This document shows, piece after piece, positions 53,188-62,031 of a stretch of 64,000 nt of DNA. The stretch's first letter is position 1. Every line of letters begins with the position of its first letter. The position numbers were made by a program, and so were the translations under genes. The notes below the pieces were generated by a model. The model made no database searches. It was not told where the DNA came from and saw only the letters and a program-made list of their open reading frames with translations. This stretch comes from Ruficoccus amylovorans (lineage in GTDB: Bacteria; Verrucomicrobiota; Verrucomicrobiia; Opitutales; Cerasicoccaceae), in NCBI RefSeq assembly GCF_014230085.1, contig NZ_JACHVB010000052.1, forward strand, positions 62,001 to 126,000, read 5' to 3'.

Positions 53188-54069
53188 ATGAAAAACATCC
53201 TGTTGACCGGAGGTAGCGGCTTTATCGGGAAAAACATCCTCGAAAGCCCCCTCGCCTCCCGCTACGAGATCACCGCCCCCGCCCGTGCCGAACTCGACCT
53301 GACCGACACCGGCAGCGTGGACGCCTTTTTCCACGGCAAAAGCTTCGACTGCGTGCTCCACGCCGGGGTCAAGCCCGGCCACCGCAACGCCCCCGACCAC
53401 TCCCGGCTCCTTTACAGCAACCTCCGGATGTTCGAAAACCTCGAACGCCACCGCGACCACTACGGGCGGTTCCTGAACTTCGGCTCGGGCGCGATCTACG
53501 GCACTGCCGGGGACATCTCCGGCGCGACCGAAGCGGATATTTTTACCCGCATCCCCGAGGACGAGCACGGCTTCTGCAAGCACATCGTGGGCAAACGGAT
53601 AGAGCAACTCCCCGGCTTCATCGACCTGGTCATTTTTGGTATCTTCGGCCGTTACGAGGACTTCGAGATCCGCTTCATCTCCAACGCCATCTGCAAGGCC
53701 ATCCACGGCCTGCCCATCACCTTGCGCCAGAATCGCCGCTTCAGCTACATCGACGTGGCCGACCTCATGCCCGTGCTGGAGTTTTTCATCGAGGGCGAGC
53801 CCCGACACCGCTTTTACAATATCGTCGGCTCCCGCCACCTGGAGCTGGCCCGCATCGCCGAAATCGTCCGTGAAACAGCCGGTGCCAAGGCGGAGGTGCA
53901 GATCCAGACCCCCGGCTACGGCAAGGACTACTACGGCAGCAACGCCCGTCTCCTGGCCGAGCACGCCCTGCGCGAGACCCCGATCGAGGAATCCATCGCC
54001 CGGCTCTACCGCCACTACTACGACAATCGCAACCGCATTGACCCCACCCTGCTCGCAGCGGACAAGTAA
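53188..54069 (+). CDS. NAD-dependent epimerase/dehydratase-type extended SDR
   Basis: A 293-residue protein. NILLTGGSGFIGKNIL is the NAD-binding start; LNFGSGAIYG supplies the catalytic Ser (S100) and the active-site helix reads DEHGFCKHIVGKRIE. In extended SDRs the motif is Y-x-x-x-K: here the Tyr is His (H127), while K131 is retained. The C-terminal half (FYNIVGSRHLELARIA) is that of GDP-sugar epimerases/reductases. Start at ATG 53188. The family modifies nucleotide sugars. A role in the neighbouring glycan genes is likely, but with the substituted residue, activity may be altered. Confidence 0.85.
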   Translation: MKNILLTGGSGFIGKNILESPLASRYEITAPARAELDLTDTGSVDAFFHGKSFDCVLHAGVKPGHRNAPDHSRLLYSNLRMFENLERHRDHYGRFLNFGSGAIYGTAGDISGATEADIFTRIPEDEHGFCKHIVGKRIEQLPGFIDLVIFGIFGRYEDFEIRFISNAICKAIHGLPITLRQNRRFSYIDVADLMPVLEFFIEGEPRHRFYNIVGSRHLELARIAEIVRETAGAKAEVQIQTPGYGKDYYGSNARLLAEHALRETPIEESIARLYRHYYDNRNRIDPTLLAADK

Positions 54070-54147
54070 GCCACACCCGCCAAACGTTACCGACATTTTC
54101 CACTGGCGCTTGCCAACGGTGGCAGTCCGGTTAATGATACCACCACG

Positions 54148-54744
54148 ATGTGGGACGAACGCTACAGCGAATCCGGCTATGCCTACGGCACCGAGCCAAA
54201 CGACTTCCTTCGCGCCGAGTACACGCGCATCGCTCCCGGCGGGCGCGTGCTCTGTCTGGCCGAGGGCCAGGGACGCAACGCCGTTTTCCTCGCCCGGCAA
54301 GGCTACGCCGTCACCGCGCTGGACCAGTCCCCCGTCGGCCTCCAACGGGCCGAGGAACTGGCGCGCACCCACGGAGTTAACATCGAAACCGTCACCGCCG
54401 ACCTGGCCGACTACGACCTGGGCCACGGCTGGGACGGCATCGTCTCGATCTTCGGGCACACCCCGCCGCCCATCCGCAAGCGCATCCACGAGGCCATCCC
54501 GCTCGCGCTAAAAGAAGGCGGCGCCTACATCCTCGAAGCCTACACCCCGCGCCAGCTCGACATGCCCGGCAAGGGCGGCCCGCCCGCCGCCCAGCGCGAG
54601 TTTTTCATGTCACTGGATGTCCTGCGGCGAGAGCTGCCCGCACTCGATTTTGTCATCGGCCGGGAGGTCGAGCGCGAGGTCAACGAAGGCTCCTGCCATC
54701 AGGGCCTGTCCTCCGTTGTCCAACTCGTCGCGGTCAAAAGCTGA
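54148..54744 (+). CDS. SAM-dependent class I methyltransferase
   Basis: A 198-residue Rossmann-fold methyltransferase of the TehB/UbiE-like small group. RVLCLAEGQGRNAVFLARQGY is motif I (SAM binding with G-x-G), followed by VTALDQSPVGLQRAEELA (motif II, acidic Asp) and VTADLADYDLG (motif III), and then the post-motif block LKEGGAYILEAYTP. Substrate unknown, possibly a small molecule or nucleotide sugar product. It is separated by 78 bases from the epimerase gene on the same strand and is convergent with the secreted sialidase-like gene. Confidence 0.88.
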   Translation: MWDERYSESGYAYGTEPNDFLRAEYTRIAPGGRVLCLAEGQGRNAVFLARQGYAVTALDQSPVGLQRAEELARTHGVNIETVTADLADYDLGHGWDGIVSIFGHTPPPIRKRIHEAIPLALKEGGAYILEAYTPRQLDMPGKGGPPAAQREFFMSLDVLRRELPALDFVIGREVEREVNEGSCHQGLSSVVQLVAVKS

Positions 54745-54809
54745 CCCCCAAGCGAGGTGCGCGGTGGCGTGGCGCGTGTCGCCGCAGCGGACAGCAAGGC
54801 GGGCGCGGA

Positions 54810-57059
54810 CTACCTCGCGACGTCGGCGTCTTCCGAGCGGGCTTCCCCGGAGTGGACGACGCGGATTTCGCCGCTCGGATAGAGCTTGGATCGGTCCCAG
54901 CTCAGCCCCTTGGGGAGCCGGGGCAGGGTTATTTCCTTGAATTTCCCCGCCAGTGGTCCCGCCGCCTGCCAGAGCCGGGACGTCTCCCCGGCAGCCCATT
55001 CAGTCACATTCGACGGCTCAAAAACCAGCTCACAGCCCGGCTTTAACGTCGCCCCCGACGCGAAGCTCAGCAGTGACGATCCGCGCACCACCAGCCGCCC
55101 GCCCGCCGGGATAATTTCGCCCGCCACGGTGAGTGTCCCCTCGCCGTCAACCGTCAGTGTGTGCCCGGCCAGATCAAGAGGCCCGGCAAGCGTCAGATCG
55201 CACCCTGCCGCCACCGCGCACACGGTATCCGCCGCCAGCGTGACGGGCACATTGATCCGGTGCGCGCCCTCCACAACCCGAAGCTCACCACCACGTTCCC
55301 CGCCGATGCTCAGTGCCCCAGCGCCCTCAATGACATAGGCGTGGGGATTCCTAAAGTTAATCCCGCCCACCGCGAACAGCGTATCCATTTTAACACTACA
55401 CTGTTCGCCGCTGGCACTTCCCAGCCAGACGGTCTCCTCCAGGGTGTCGGGGCGCCCCCAGTAAAACCAGTTGTCCAGCTCGGCCCAATCCCCTGAGCCC
55501 GCTCGCGTCCACGCTCGCTGGCCGGGCTCGGGTGGTTCAACCTCCAATGGCCCTGTCCCGAGCTTGACCGGGGCGCTGTCCACGACTGCCAAAAAGTTCC
55601 CCATTCGGTCAAAACGCAGCGTGCGCCCGCCGTCCTCGCACAGATAAACCGAGCCGTCATCCGCCGCGCCCATCGCGACGACCTTCCCCAACGGCTCTTC
55701 CGCAAAATCCTCCCCGAGCGCATAAGCGCCTAAAGGGGCGTCCATGTATTGCGTCTTTTCGTAGCGGTTGACGCGCCCGGTCGCCGGGTCGAGCACAAGC
55801 ACGAACTCCGGTTTGAGTTGGCGAAAATTCGCGATCCGGTGAAAGGTCATCAGGTTGCTGTCGTGCCCGCGCGGGGGCTTGCGTTCGCCGTCGCCGACAT
55901 CGAAAGCCGTGCGCGAGGCCACCACCATGTCGTCGCCGTCGAAATCGAAGTTGAAATACTGGAAGCCCTCGCCGAACTCGGCGCTGTCGATATTGGGCGT
56001 GTAGAGAAACAGCTTTTCCACGTCCCAGTGAATGAGATCGTGCGAGCTGACCACCGCGGCCCCCGTACGGGTCAGGGCGGCAGTCGTCACCCCTTCATGA
56101 ATTTTCAATACAGGGTTGGTCAGCGCGTAGAACTTGTCTGAAACTTCATCGTAGCCGACTCCGAATTTCTTGTCCGCACCCGGCAGCGACGGGAAGGCAT
56201 CGGGGGCCGACGCGTCAAAGTCCACCCGCTTCGGATTTTGAGCGCGGATCAACGCCGTGTTCTGAAGGTTGCGGATCATGGGCAGGACATACACCTGCGT
56301 TCGCGGCGCGGCCACCACTTGTCCTTCGCCCCATTTGTTGAGCCAGCGATCGCCGAAAGGCTGGCCCTTGTTGCCATCAGCCATGTTGCTGCCCGTCCAC
56401 GAGTCGGCGCGCATGAGGTCGGCATCGACCGGGGCCGAAATAAACCCGCGCCCCGCTCCGATCCAGATTCTCCCGCCGTGGACTACCGGCGTGCCGGGCG
56501 TCCCCACCCGCCCCAACCCGAGTTTGCCCGTGAACTCATCAATAGGCTCGGTCCAGGTTTCGCCATTGTCGGTGGATTTGCGGATGTTGGCAGCTTTGCC
56601 CTCGGCCTCAGGCCCAAGCAGATAGAGATCGCCGTCATGTACAAACAGGCTGGCCCGCAAAATCCCCTCCAACCGGGTCAGCAGCGTCCAGGTCTCCCCC
56701 TTGTCGGACGAGCGGTAAACCCAGGTCGTACCACTCGTTTTGGCCGACGAGCCCCAGTCGAAACAGGCGTGCGTGGCCACGTAGTCGCCGTTGGGCAGCA
56801 CCACAATGCACGGGTCACACACATAGACCGGGAACATCGGTTCGTTAAACACCCGGCGTGGAGCCTCAATATAGCCAATCACCGTCCCCGGCACCCGCTC
56901 GAAATCCTGCCCGCACAGAGCTACCGGCAATCCAGCCCCTGCGAGCCCAACCGCCAATACCAACAGACGTGTATTCAAAATCCACGACAGGGAAAAAGTC
57001 GGCAACAGTCGCCGGGTAAAACGGCAAACATCACGCCAAAGCGGAAAGGGGGTAACCAT
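54810..57059 (-). CDS. Secreted sialidase-like protein with C-terminal beta-helix/passenger-like region
   Basis: A ~749-residue exported protein. Signal peptide WILNTRLLVLAVGLAGAGLP, starting at the ATG at 57057-57059, which has a GGAG Shine-Dalgarno. The open frame upstream to 57239 is unlikely. Residues ~40-480 resemble a six-bladed sialidase/BNR propeller: DPCIVVLPNGDYVATHACFD, then Asp-box-like YRSSDKGETWTLL and RKSTDNGETWTEP. Residues ~540-740 form short repetitive strands (GALSIGGERGGELRVVEG, LAGHTLTVDGEGTLTVAGE) as in autotransporter-type passenger or filament regions. Possibly a glycoside hydrolase or lectin. Substrate is unknown. Confidence 0.72.
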   Translation of the reverse strand: MVTPFPLWRDVCRFTRRLLPTFSLSWILNTRLLVLAVGLAGAGLPVALCGQDFERVPGTVIGYIEAPRRVFNEPMFPVYVCDPCIVVLPNGDYVATHACFDWGSSAKTSGTTWVYRSSDKGETWTLLTRLEGILRASLFVHDGDLYLLGPEAEGKAANIRKSTDNGETWTEPIDEFTGKLGLGRVGTPGTPVVHGGRIWIGAGRGFISAPVDADLMRADSWTGSNMADGNKGQPFGDRWLNKWGEGQVVAAPRTQVYVLPMIRNLQNTALIRAQNPKRVDFDASAPDAFPSLPGADKKFGVGYDEVSDKFYALTNPVLKIHEGVTTAALTRTGAAVVSSHDLIHWDVEKLFLYTPNIDSAEFGEGFQYFNFDFDGDDMVVASRTAFDVGDGERKPPRGHDSNLMTFHRIANFRQLKPEFVLVLDPATGRVNRYEKTQYMDAPLGAYALGEDFAEEPLGKVVAMGAADDGSVYLCEDGGRTLRFDRMGNFLAVVDSAPVKLGTGPLEVEPPEPGQRAWTRAGSGDWAELDNWFYWGRPDTLEETVWLGSASGEQCSVKMDTLFAVGGINFRNPHAYVIEGAGALSIGGERGGELRVVEGAHRINVPVTLAADTVCAVAAGCDLTLAGPLDLAGHTLTVDGEGTLTVAGEIIPAGGRLVVRGSSLLSFASGATLKPGCELVFEPSNVTEWAAGETSRLWQAAGPLAGKFKEITLPRLPKGLSWDRSKLYPSGEIRVVHSGEARSEDADVAR

Positions 57060-57207
57060 GCGCTCCATACCGATGGAGCATGCCAGCCGCACCCCACACA
57101 GCAAGCCCGGAGTCCTCCGCCCCACCGGTCGACATGCAAGATCCGTTTCGGCAAAATAAGGAGCGTTAGAAAATTTGAGGACACGAGCTAATCTCGATAA
57201 GCGGACG

Positions 57208-58152
57208 CTAAAGCGCGTCATCGCTGCGGACGCGGGCATTGGCCCAGTGACGGAAGGCTTCCAGTTCGGCAGGGAGCGTGCCCGAAACCATCACCCAGGA
57301 AAACGTCCGCCGCACGCGCAGTCCCGGTTTTTCCAGCACGGCCAGACGGCCCAGCGCCAACTCCTGCCCGATGGTGCGCCGGGGCAGGAAGGCGACCCCC
57401 AGTCCGGCCAGCGCCGCACCGCGCAGGGCCAGCGTCCCCCCGAGCACGAAGTCGGTCCTCAGTTCCGAAACCGGAACGCCCCGGCGACGGAAAGCGTCCT
57501 CGACGACCCGGCGCGTCCCCGACCCAGGCTCACGCCATAGAAGGGGGAGACCCGCCAGGTCGCGGACACGGGTCACTTTTTGCAGCTTTTTCTGAAGGTC
57601 GCGCGGCAACCGGTCCGGGGAGTACACCGGGATAATCTCGTCGTTAGCAAAGGGCTCCAGGTGAAGGCCCGCCGCCCGCCTCAGCCCCTCGACCGCGCCC
57701 AGCGCAACGCGTCCGCTGCGCACGGCCCCAAGGACTTCGTCGGTGTTGCCGACGCGCAACTCCAGCCCCGGCACGCCCCGCGTGCGGGCATACTCGGCCA
57801 GAAGTTGCGGCAACACGAAATCCGCCAGCGTCGTGCTGGCCGATAGCCGCAGAGGCCCGGCCAGGCGCATCCCCGCCGCCGGATCGACCGCCTCGACCGC
57901 TTCACGCAGGACCTTGGGCAACTTTCGCGCCACCGGCAGCAGACGCCGCCCCGCCTCGGTCAATGTCATCCCCTGCGCCGAGCGGTCAAACAGCGCCTGC
58001 CCGACGGCATCCTCCAACCGCCGCAGCCGGGCCGAGAGCGCAGGCTGGGAAACGTGCATGGCACGTGAAGCGGCCAGCACACCACCACACTCGGCGATGG
58101 TCAGGAATGTGACCAGCCACTCCGGATCGACCTTGGGGAGGGAATTTACCAT
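57208..58152 (-). CDS. LysR-family transcriptional regulator
   Basis: A 314-residue LysR protein. The N-terminal HTH is VTFLTIAECGGVLAASRAMH, then VSQPALSARLRRLEDAVGQA and LFDRSAQGMTLTEAGRRLL, the canonical LysR sequence. The rest is the effector-binding domain (LRLSASTTLADFVLPQLLAE). Start at the ATG at 58150-58152, with a short 76-base AT-rich intergenic region to the divergent YeiH-type transporter. Such a pair is typical of CysB/YeiE-like control, so it probably regulates the transporter in response to sulfur or an anion. Confidence 0.92.
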   Translation of the reverse strand: MVNSLPKVDPEWLVTFLTIAECGGVLAASRAMHVSQPALSARLRRLEDAVGQALFDRSAQGMTLTEAGRRLLPVARKLPKVLREAVEAVDPAAGMRLAGPLRLSASTTLADFVLPQLLAEYARTRGVPGLELRVGNTDEVLGAVRSGRVALGAVEGLRRAAGLHLEPFANDEIIPVYSPDRLPRDLQKKLQKVTRVRDLAGLPLLWREPGSGTRRVVEDAFRRRGVPVSELRTDFVLGGTLALRGAALAGLGVAFLPRRTIGQELALGRLAVLEKPGLRVRRTFSWVMVSGTLPAELEAFRHWANARVRSDDAL

Positions 58153-58228
58153 GATTATAAATGATTCAAATAGCTTATCGAAATTTACGATTACCACCTC
58201 CGGCTGGCAAGCGGATATACTCCCGCTC

Positions 58229-59215
58229 ATGCCAGAAGACACAGACGCACCGGGACACATGCCCCGCACAGCTTGGTTGCTGCCCGTCGGGACATTGGCC
58301 TGCGCCGGGTTCGGCGCTCCGGCGGCGCTCGCTCTGGCGCTCGGGATCGGGGCGGCCTTCGCGGGGGCCAACACCGCCCCGGAGCGCTGGCATCACCGCG
58401 CCCACTGGCTGCTTCAGCTCTCGGTCATCGCACTGGGAGCCGGAATCGAACTGCCAGCGGTGGCACGAGCCGGGCTGGACGGGCTGGGCGTCACCCTGGT
58501 CAGCATCAGCGCCATCCTCGTGATCGGGAACCTGGTCGGGCGAGCGTTGGGCGTCCCCCGTCACACCCGGCTATTAATCAGCGCCGGGACGGCCATCTGC
58601 GGCGGGAGCGCCATCGCCGCTGTCGCCGGCGTGCTCAAGCCCCGCCAGCACGAGACAGCCGCCGCGCTGGGGATTGTGTTTATCCTGAACGCCGTGGCGC
58701 TGGTACTTTTTCCCTTTATCGGGCGCCTCCTGCACATGAGCGAACCGGCCTTTGGCTGGTGGGCGGCACTGGCCATTCACGACACCAGCTCGGTCGTCGG
58801 GGCGGGCTTGGCCTACGGCCCGCAGGCGCTGACCCTGGCGACAACGATCAAACTCGCCCGCGCCCTGTGGATCGTCCCGGTGGCGTTTTTCATCGCGCAC
58901 CTGGAAAACCGCCAGAACCGTGCCGACAACCGCGAACCCGCTTCGGGCACAGCGGCCGGGAGCAAGTTCCCGTGGTTCATCCTCGGCTTTATCGCGCTGG
59001 CCGCCCTGCGTTGGACGCTGCCGGGGTTCGCGCCCGCCGGAGACTGGATCGCGCTGGCCGGACGCCATTGCCTGAGCGCCTCACTCTTTCTCATCGGCGC
59101 GGGCCTGAGCCCGCTCGCCCTGCGCAAAGTCGGCTGGTCCCCCGCGCTGCTCGGCCTCGGCATCTGGATACCCACCGCCGCCATCGCCCTGCTCTTCGCT
59201 GTGCTCTGGAAATGA
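58229..59215 (+). CDS. YeiH/UPF0324-family membrane protein
   Basis: A 328-residue membrane protein with ten or so helices. LLQLSVIALGAGIELPAVAR, the GTAICGGSAIAAVAGVL block and AIHDTSSVVGAGLAYG are the conserved segments of the UPF0324 (YeiH) family, suggested as sulfate or anion exporters. The start is the ATG at 58229 (an alternative ATG is at 58259). It is divergent from the LysR gene, an arrangement also known in enterobacteria (yeiE-yeiH). With two sulfatases in this window, sulfate export after desulfation is an attractive inference. Confidence 0.9.
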   Translation: MPEDTDAPGHMPRTAWLLPVGTLACAGFGAPAALALALGIGAAFAGANTAPERWHHRAHWLLQLSVIALGAGIELPAVARAGLDGLGVTLVSISAILVIGNLVGRALGVPRHTRLLISAGTAICGGSAIAAVAGVLKPRQHETAAALGIVFILNAVALVLFPFIGRLLHMSEPAFGWWAALAIHDTSSVVGAGLAYGPQALTLATTIKLARALWIVPVAFFIAHLENRQNRADNREPASGTAAGSKFPWFILGFIALAALRWTLPGFAPAGDWIALAGRHCLSASLFLIGAGLSPLALRKVGWSPALLGLGIWIPTAAIALLFAVLWK

Positions 59216-59269
59216 CTCAGGCTGGAGCAGTTCTGATCCCACTTTAAAACGGCCTTGCCCTGTCGGGGA

Positions 59270-59347
59270 TTTTAACAGGAAGGCCAGAAAGAACGCCAAG
59301 TCCGCTCGGAAACGCAGCCTTTCTCACTTCCCGCCCTTTCTGTTAAA
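59270..59347. repeat. Imperfect palindromic intergenic repeat (copy 2)
   Basis: TTTTAACAGGAAGGCCAGAA at 59270-59289 is mirrored by CGCCCTTTCTGTTAAAA at 59331-59347. The 78-base element forms a long imperfect hairpin between the YeiH and argA genes. A related element lies at 37800-37878. Confidence 0.65.
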
Positions 59348-59357
59348 AAAAGTAAAA

Positions 59358-60701
59358 TCAGGCCCGGCGGGCGCGTTTTTTGCGGGCGGGAGCGAGACGT
59401 TTGACGTAAACCTTCGAGTGGCGGGAGTTGCCGATGTAGTCCTCGCGGCGGGCCTTGGGGAGGTCGTCCTGCGTGCCTTCGGCGAATCCGGCCGAATCGC
59501 GGAAGAAATTCCCCGCCTGCGTACTGAGCGCGACGACGCGGTCGGCCTTCATGCGGCGGGCTTCGAGGCAGGCAAACTCGACCAGCTTTTTGCCCACGCC
59601 CCGGCCCTGGTAAAAGGGCTGCACGAGGACGGCCCCAAGCTCGACCGTCTTGCCATCGAGCGGGACAAGGCTGAAGCAGCCCACGATGCTCTCGTCGATT
59701 TCGTACACATAAAAGTTGCCGATGGCCTCTTCGATGGCGTGGCGGGTGCGGGTGCGCAGGGTTTCGCTTTTGGCGGCATTGCGGGTGATGGCAAAGATGC
59801 TGGCGGCGTCTTTTTTGCGGGCGGCACGGATCTGCTGGTAATCGTTGGCGTGGATCATGGTGCCGAGGCCGACCTTGTCGAAAATCTCGGTCAAAAGTCC
59901 GCCGAAGATGCGCCCGTCGAGGATGTGGGCGCGCGGGGTGCCCGCCTCAAGCGTCCGGGCTGCGTAGGCGGCCTTGGAAAGCAGGCGCTCGTCGAGGCTC
60001 TTTTTGTGCTTGGTGATGAGCGACTGAAGCTCGTCCAGCGGGATGTTCATGACCGGCTCCCCGTCCACCACGAGACCTGGGAAAGGCGTCAGGTAAATAA
60101 GCTTGGAGGCTTTCAGGCGGATGGCCAGTTCGCTGGCGAGTTGGTCGGAGTTGAGCCGGTAGGGCTGCCCGTCGCGGTCACAGGCCAGCGGAGAAAAAAC
60201 CGGTACGACCCCTTCGGAAAGCATGAGCCGGATGAGCTTTTCATCGAGTTTCTCAATCTTGCCGGTATAGCCGAGATCCTTGCCCCGGATGACGCCCGTC
60301 TCGGTGGCGCGCACGGCGTTGGTGACGACGTAGCGCAGGCCGTTCTGGGTCAACGCGCGGGTGAGCACCTCCAGCACCTCGGAGCTGGCCGCCGTCGCCA
60401 TCTCCAGCGTCGGGCCGTCGGTGGCTCCGCTGCCGTGGGCGTCGCTGATCGGGATGCCGCACTCCTCAGACAGACGCTTGATCTGCCGCCCGATCCCGTG
60501 CACCAGCACGATGTCGATGTTCAGGCTGCGCAGCACGGCGATGTCCGTAATGACGTTGGAGAAGTTCTCGTCGTCGATGATCGAGCCGTCCAGCGCGATC
60601 ACAAACACGTGGTCGCGGAACTGCGGCACGTATTCGAGGATGCCGCGCAAGTCGGTCGGCTTGAGGGTGGTCTTCGTGTCCGAAGGCATGGTTAACATCA
60701 T
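59358..60701 (-). CDS. argA: N-acetylglutamate synthase (amino-acid N-acetyltransferase)
   Basis: A 447-residue enzyme with an amino-acid kinase-like domain (residues ~20-290; IDIVLVHGIGRQIKRL, GSGATDGPTLEM, KDLGYTGKIE, RLNSDQLASELA) and a C-terminal GNAT domain (~295-435; LGAVLVQPFYQGRGVGKKLV with the acetyl-CoA loop). This is the ArgA arrangement, first step of arginine synthesis. The C-terminus carries a strongly basic tail (RLAPARKKRARRA). Start chosen at ATG 60701, with AGAGGAAG upstream. It is divergent from the Xer recombinase gene. Confidence 0.93.
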   Translation of the reverse strand: MMLTMPSDTKTTLKPTDLRGILEYVPQFRDHVFVIALDGSIIDDENFSNVITDIAVLRSLNIDIVLVHGIGRQIKRLSEECGIPISDAHGSGATDGPTLEMATAASSEVLEVLTRALTQNGLRYVVTNAVRATETGVIRGKDLGYTGKIEKLDEKLIRLMLSEGVVPVFSPLACDRDGQPYRLNSDQLASELAIRLKASKLIYLTPFPGLVVDGEPVMNIPLDELQSLITKHKKSLDERLLSKAAYAARTLEAGTPRAHILDGRIFGGLLTEIFDKVGLGTMIHANDYQQIRAARKKDAASIFAITRNAAKSETLRTRTRHAIEEAIGNFYVYEIDESIVGCFSLVPLDGKTVELGAVLVQPFYQGRGVGKKLVEFACLEARRMKADRVVALSTQAGNFFRDSAGFAEGTQDDLPKARREDYIGNSRHSKVYVKRLAPARKKRARRA

Positions 60702-60787
60702 CAATATGGCCTACTTCCTCTGGGGTAAATTCAAAAAATCCTGATTGGCTTGCGGTGCGGGCGGGCACGCTTTTTATTGGTCGCTTC

Positions 60788-61714
60788 ATGCCGACGAAAG
60801 CCCCGTTCGTGAGCGACCCGGTGGTCGATGACTTTCTGCTCTACCTGCAGACTGAGCGCGGCTTGTCGGCCAACACGGTGGAGGCCTACGGCAACGACCT
60901 CGCGCACGCCTGGGATTACCTCAAAGCACAGGGCGTGGGGGACTGGTCGGGGGTGGACCGGGAACACCTGGAGGGGTGGTTGAGCGAACTCTCGAAGCTC
61001 GACTACGAGCCGGCCACCGTCGCCCGCAAGCTCTCGGCACTGCGCATGTTCGCCAAATTCCTCGTACGCGAACGCGTCTGCGCGAAGGACTTCTGCGAAC
61101 TGCTGGACACGCCCAAGCTGCACCGCAAGCTCCCCGGCACGCTCAGTGCCAACGAGGTCGAGCGCCTGCTCGACGCCCCCGACGAAGAGAGCCCGCAGGG
61201 CATCCGCGACCGCGCCATGCTGGAGCTGATGTACTCCAGCGGGCTTCGCGTTTCCGAACTATGCGAGTTACCCTTGCAGGCGGTGGACCTCGACCACGGC
61301 TTTGTGCGCATCTTCGGCAAGGGTTCAAAGGAGCGCATCGTGCCCGTCGGCTCCAAAGCCATTGAGGCCCTCGAACGCTACCTCTCCGTGGCCCGGCCGA
61401 AGCTGGTCAAACCCCGCACCGGGAGCGACCTTTTTCTTAGCCAGTGGGGGCGCGCCCTCTCGCGGAAAACCTTCTGGGTCAACCTGCGCCAACACGCCGC
61501 CACCGCCGGGATCACCAAGCCCGTCAAACCCCACCTGCTGCGCCACTCCTTCGCCACCCACCTGCTCGAAAACGGGGCCGACCTGCGCGCCATCCAGGAA
61601 ATGCTCGGCCACGCCGACATCTCCACCACCCAGATTTACACCGCCGTCAAAACCGAATCCCTCGCCACCCAGCACGCCCAGTTCCACCCCCGCCGCAAGC
61701 AGGTGCGCGAGTGA
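60788..61714 (+). CDS. xerD: Xer-type tyrosine recombinase
   Basis: A 308-residue tyrosine recombinase. The N-terminal SAM-like DNA-binding domain has [20 protein letters not shown]; the catalytic domain has [14 protein letters not shown] (Arg), [11 protein letters not shown] (Lys), [18 protein letters not shown] (His-x-x-Arg), [13 protein letters not shown] (His and Tyr nucleophile). The length and motifs fit XerC/XerD, which resolve chromosome dimers at dif. Choosing between XerC and XerD by eye is uncertain. No dif site was found nearby. Followed by a hairpin-rich non-coding region. Confidence 0.9.
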   Translation: MPTKAPFVSDPVVDDFLLYLQTERGLSANTVEAYGNDLAHAWDYLKAQGVGDWSGVDREHLEGWLSELSKLDYEPATVARKLSALRMFAKFLVRERVCAKDFCELLDTPKLHRKLPGTLSANEVERLLDAPDEESPQGIRDRAMLELMYSSGLRVSELCELPLQAVDLDHGFVRIFGKGSKERIVPVGSKAIEALERYLSVARPKLVKPRTGSDLFLSQWGRALSRKTFWVNLRQHAATAGITKPVKPHLLRHSFATHLLENGADLRAIQEMLGHADISTTQIYTAVKTESLATQHAQFHPRRKQVRE

Positions 61715-62031
61715 GCCGGGCCGGGAGGGAGAGCTGGTAGAAGAAGGGAAGCGTGGGGCTCCGCGCCCCCACACCCCGCGGCAGGTCCGGCTGGACCAGC
61801 TTTTTAGCTGCACCCCCGGTCCGGCGTCCGGGCTTCGCCCAAACGCCGGACCGACATTGAAGCCATCACTGACACGGGCCCGCCAATGGTGGTTTGGGGC
61901 TTGTAGGTTGCCGTTCTCACGAAGGAACGAAGTCCCGTCTCAAAAGTTTTTTAGAGAGAGCGCGAGAGGGTGTTTTTTTCAAAAAACACCCTCTCACATA
62001 ATCCTCAAAGCTACTTAGGGTCGGTATAAAA
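61715..62031. other. Hairpin-rich intergenic region between convergent xer and mpl genes
   Basis: No gene is visible. GTGGGGCTCCGCGCCCCCAC occurs near 61752, a GGTCCGGCGT/ACGCCGGACC hairpin at 61818-61852 contains a nested GGGCTTCGCCC, and a long GAGAGGGTGTTTTTT/AAAAAACACCCTCTC hairpin lies at 61964-61995. The last could stop transcription from both sides. Confidence 0.6.

Noticed and set aside
53125-54489. A 454-codon open frame on the minus strand opposite the epimerase
   Set aside because: The + strand gene has a Rossmann motif and catalytic residues; the opposite frame does not.
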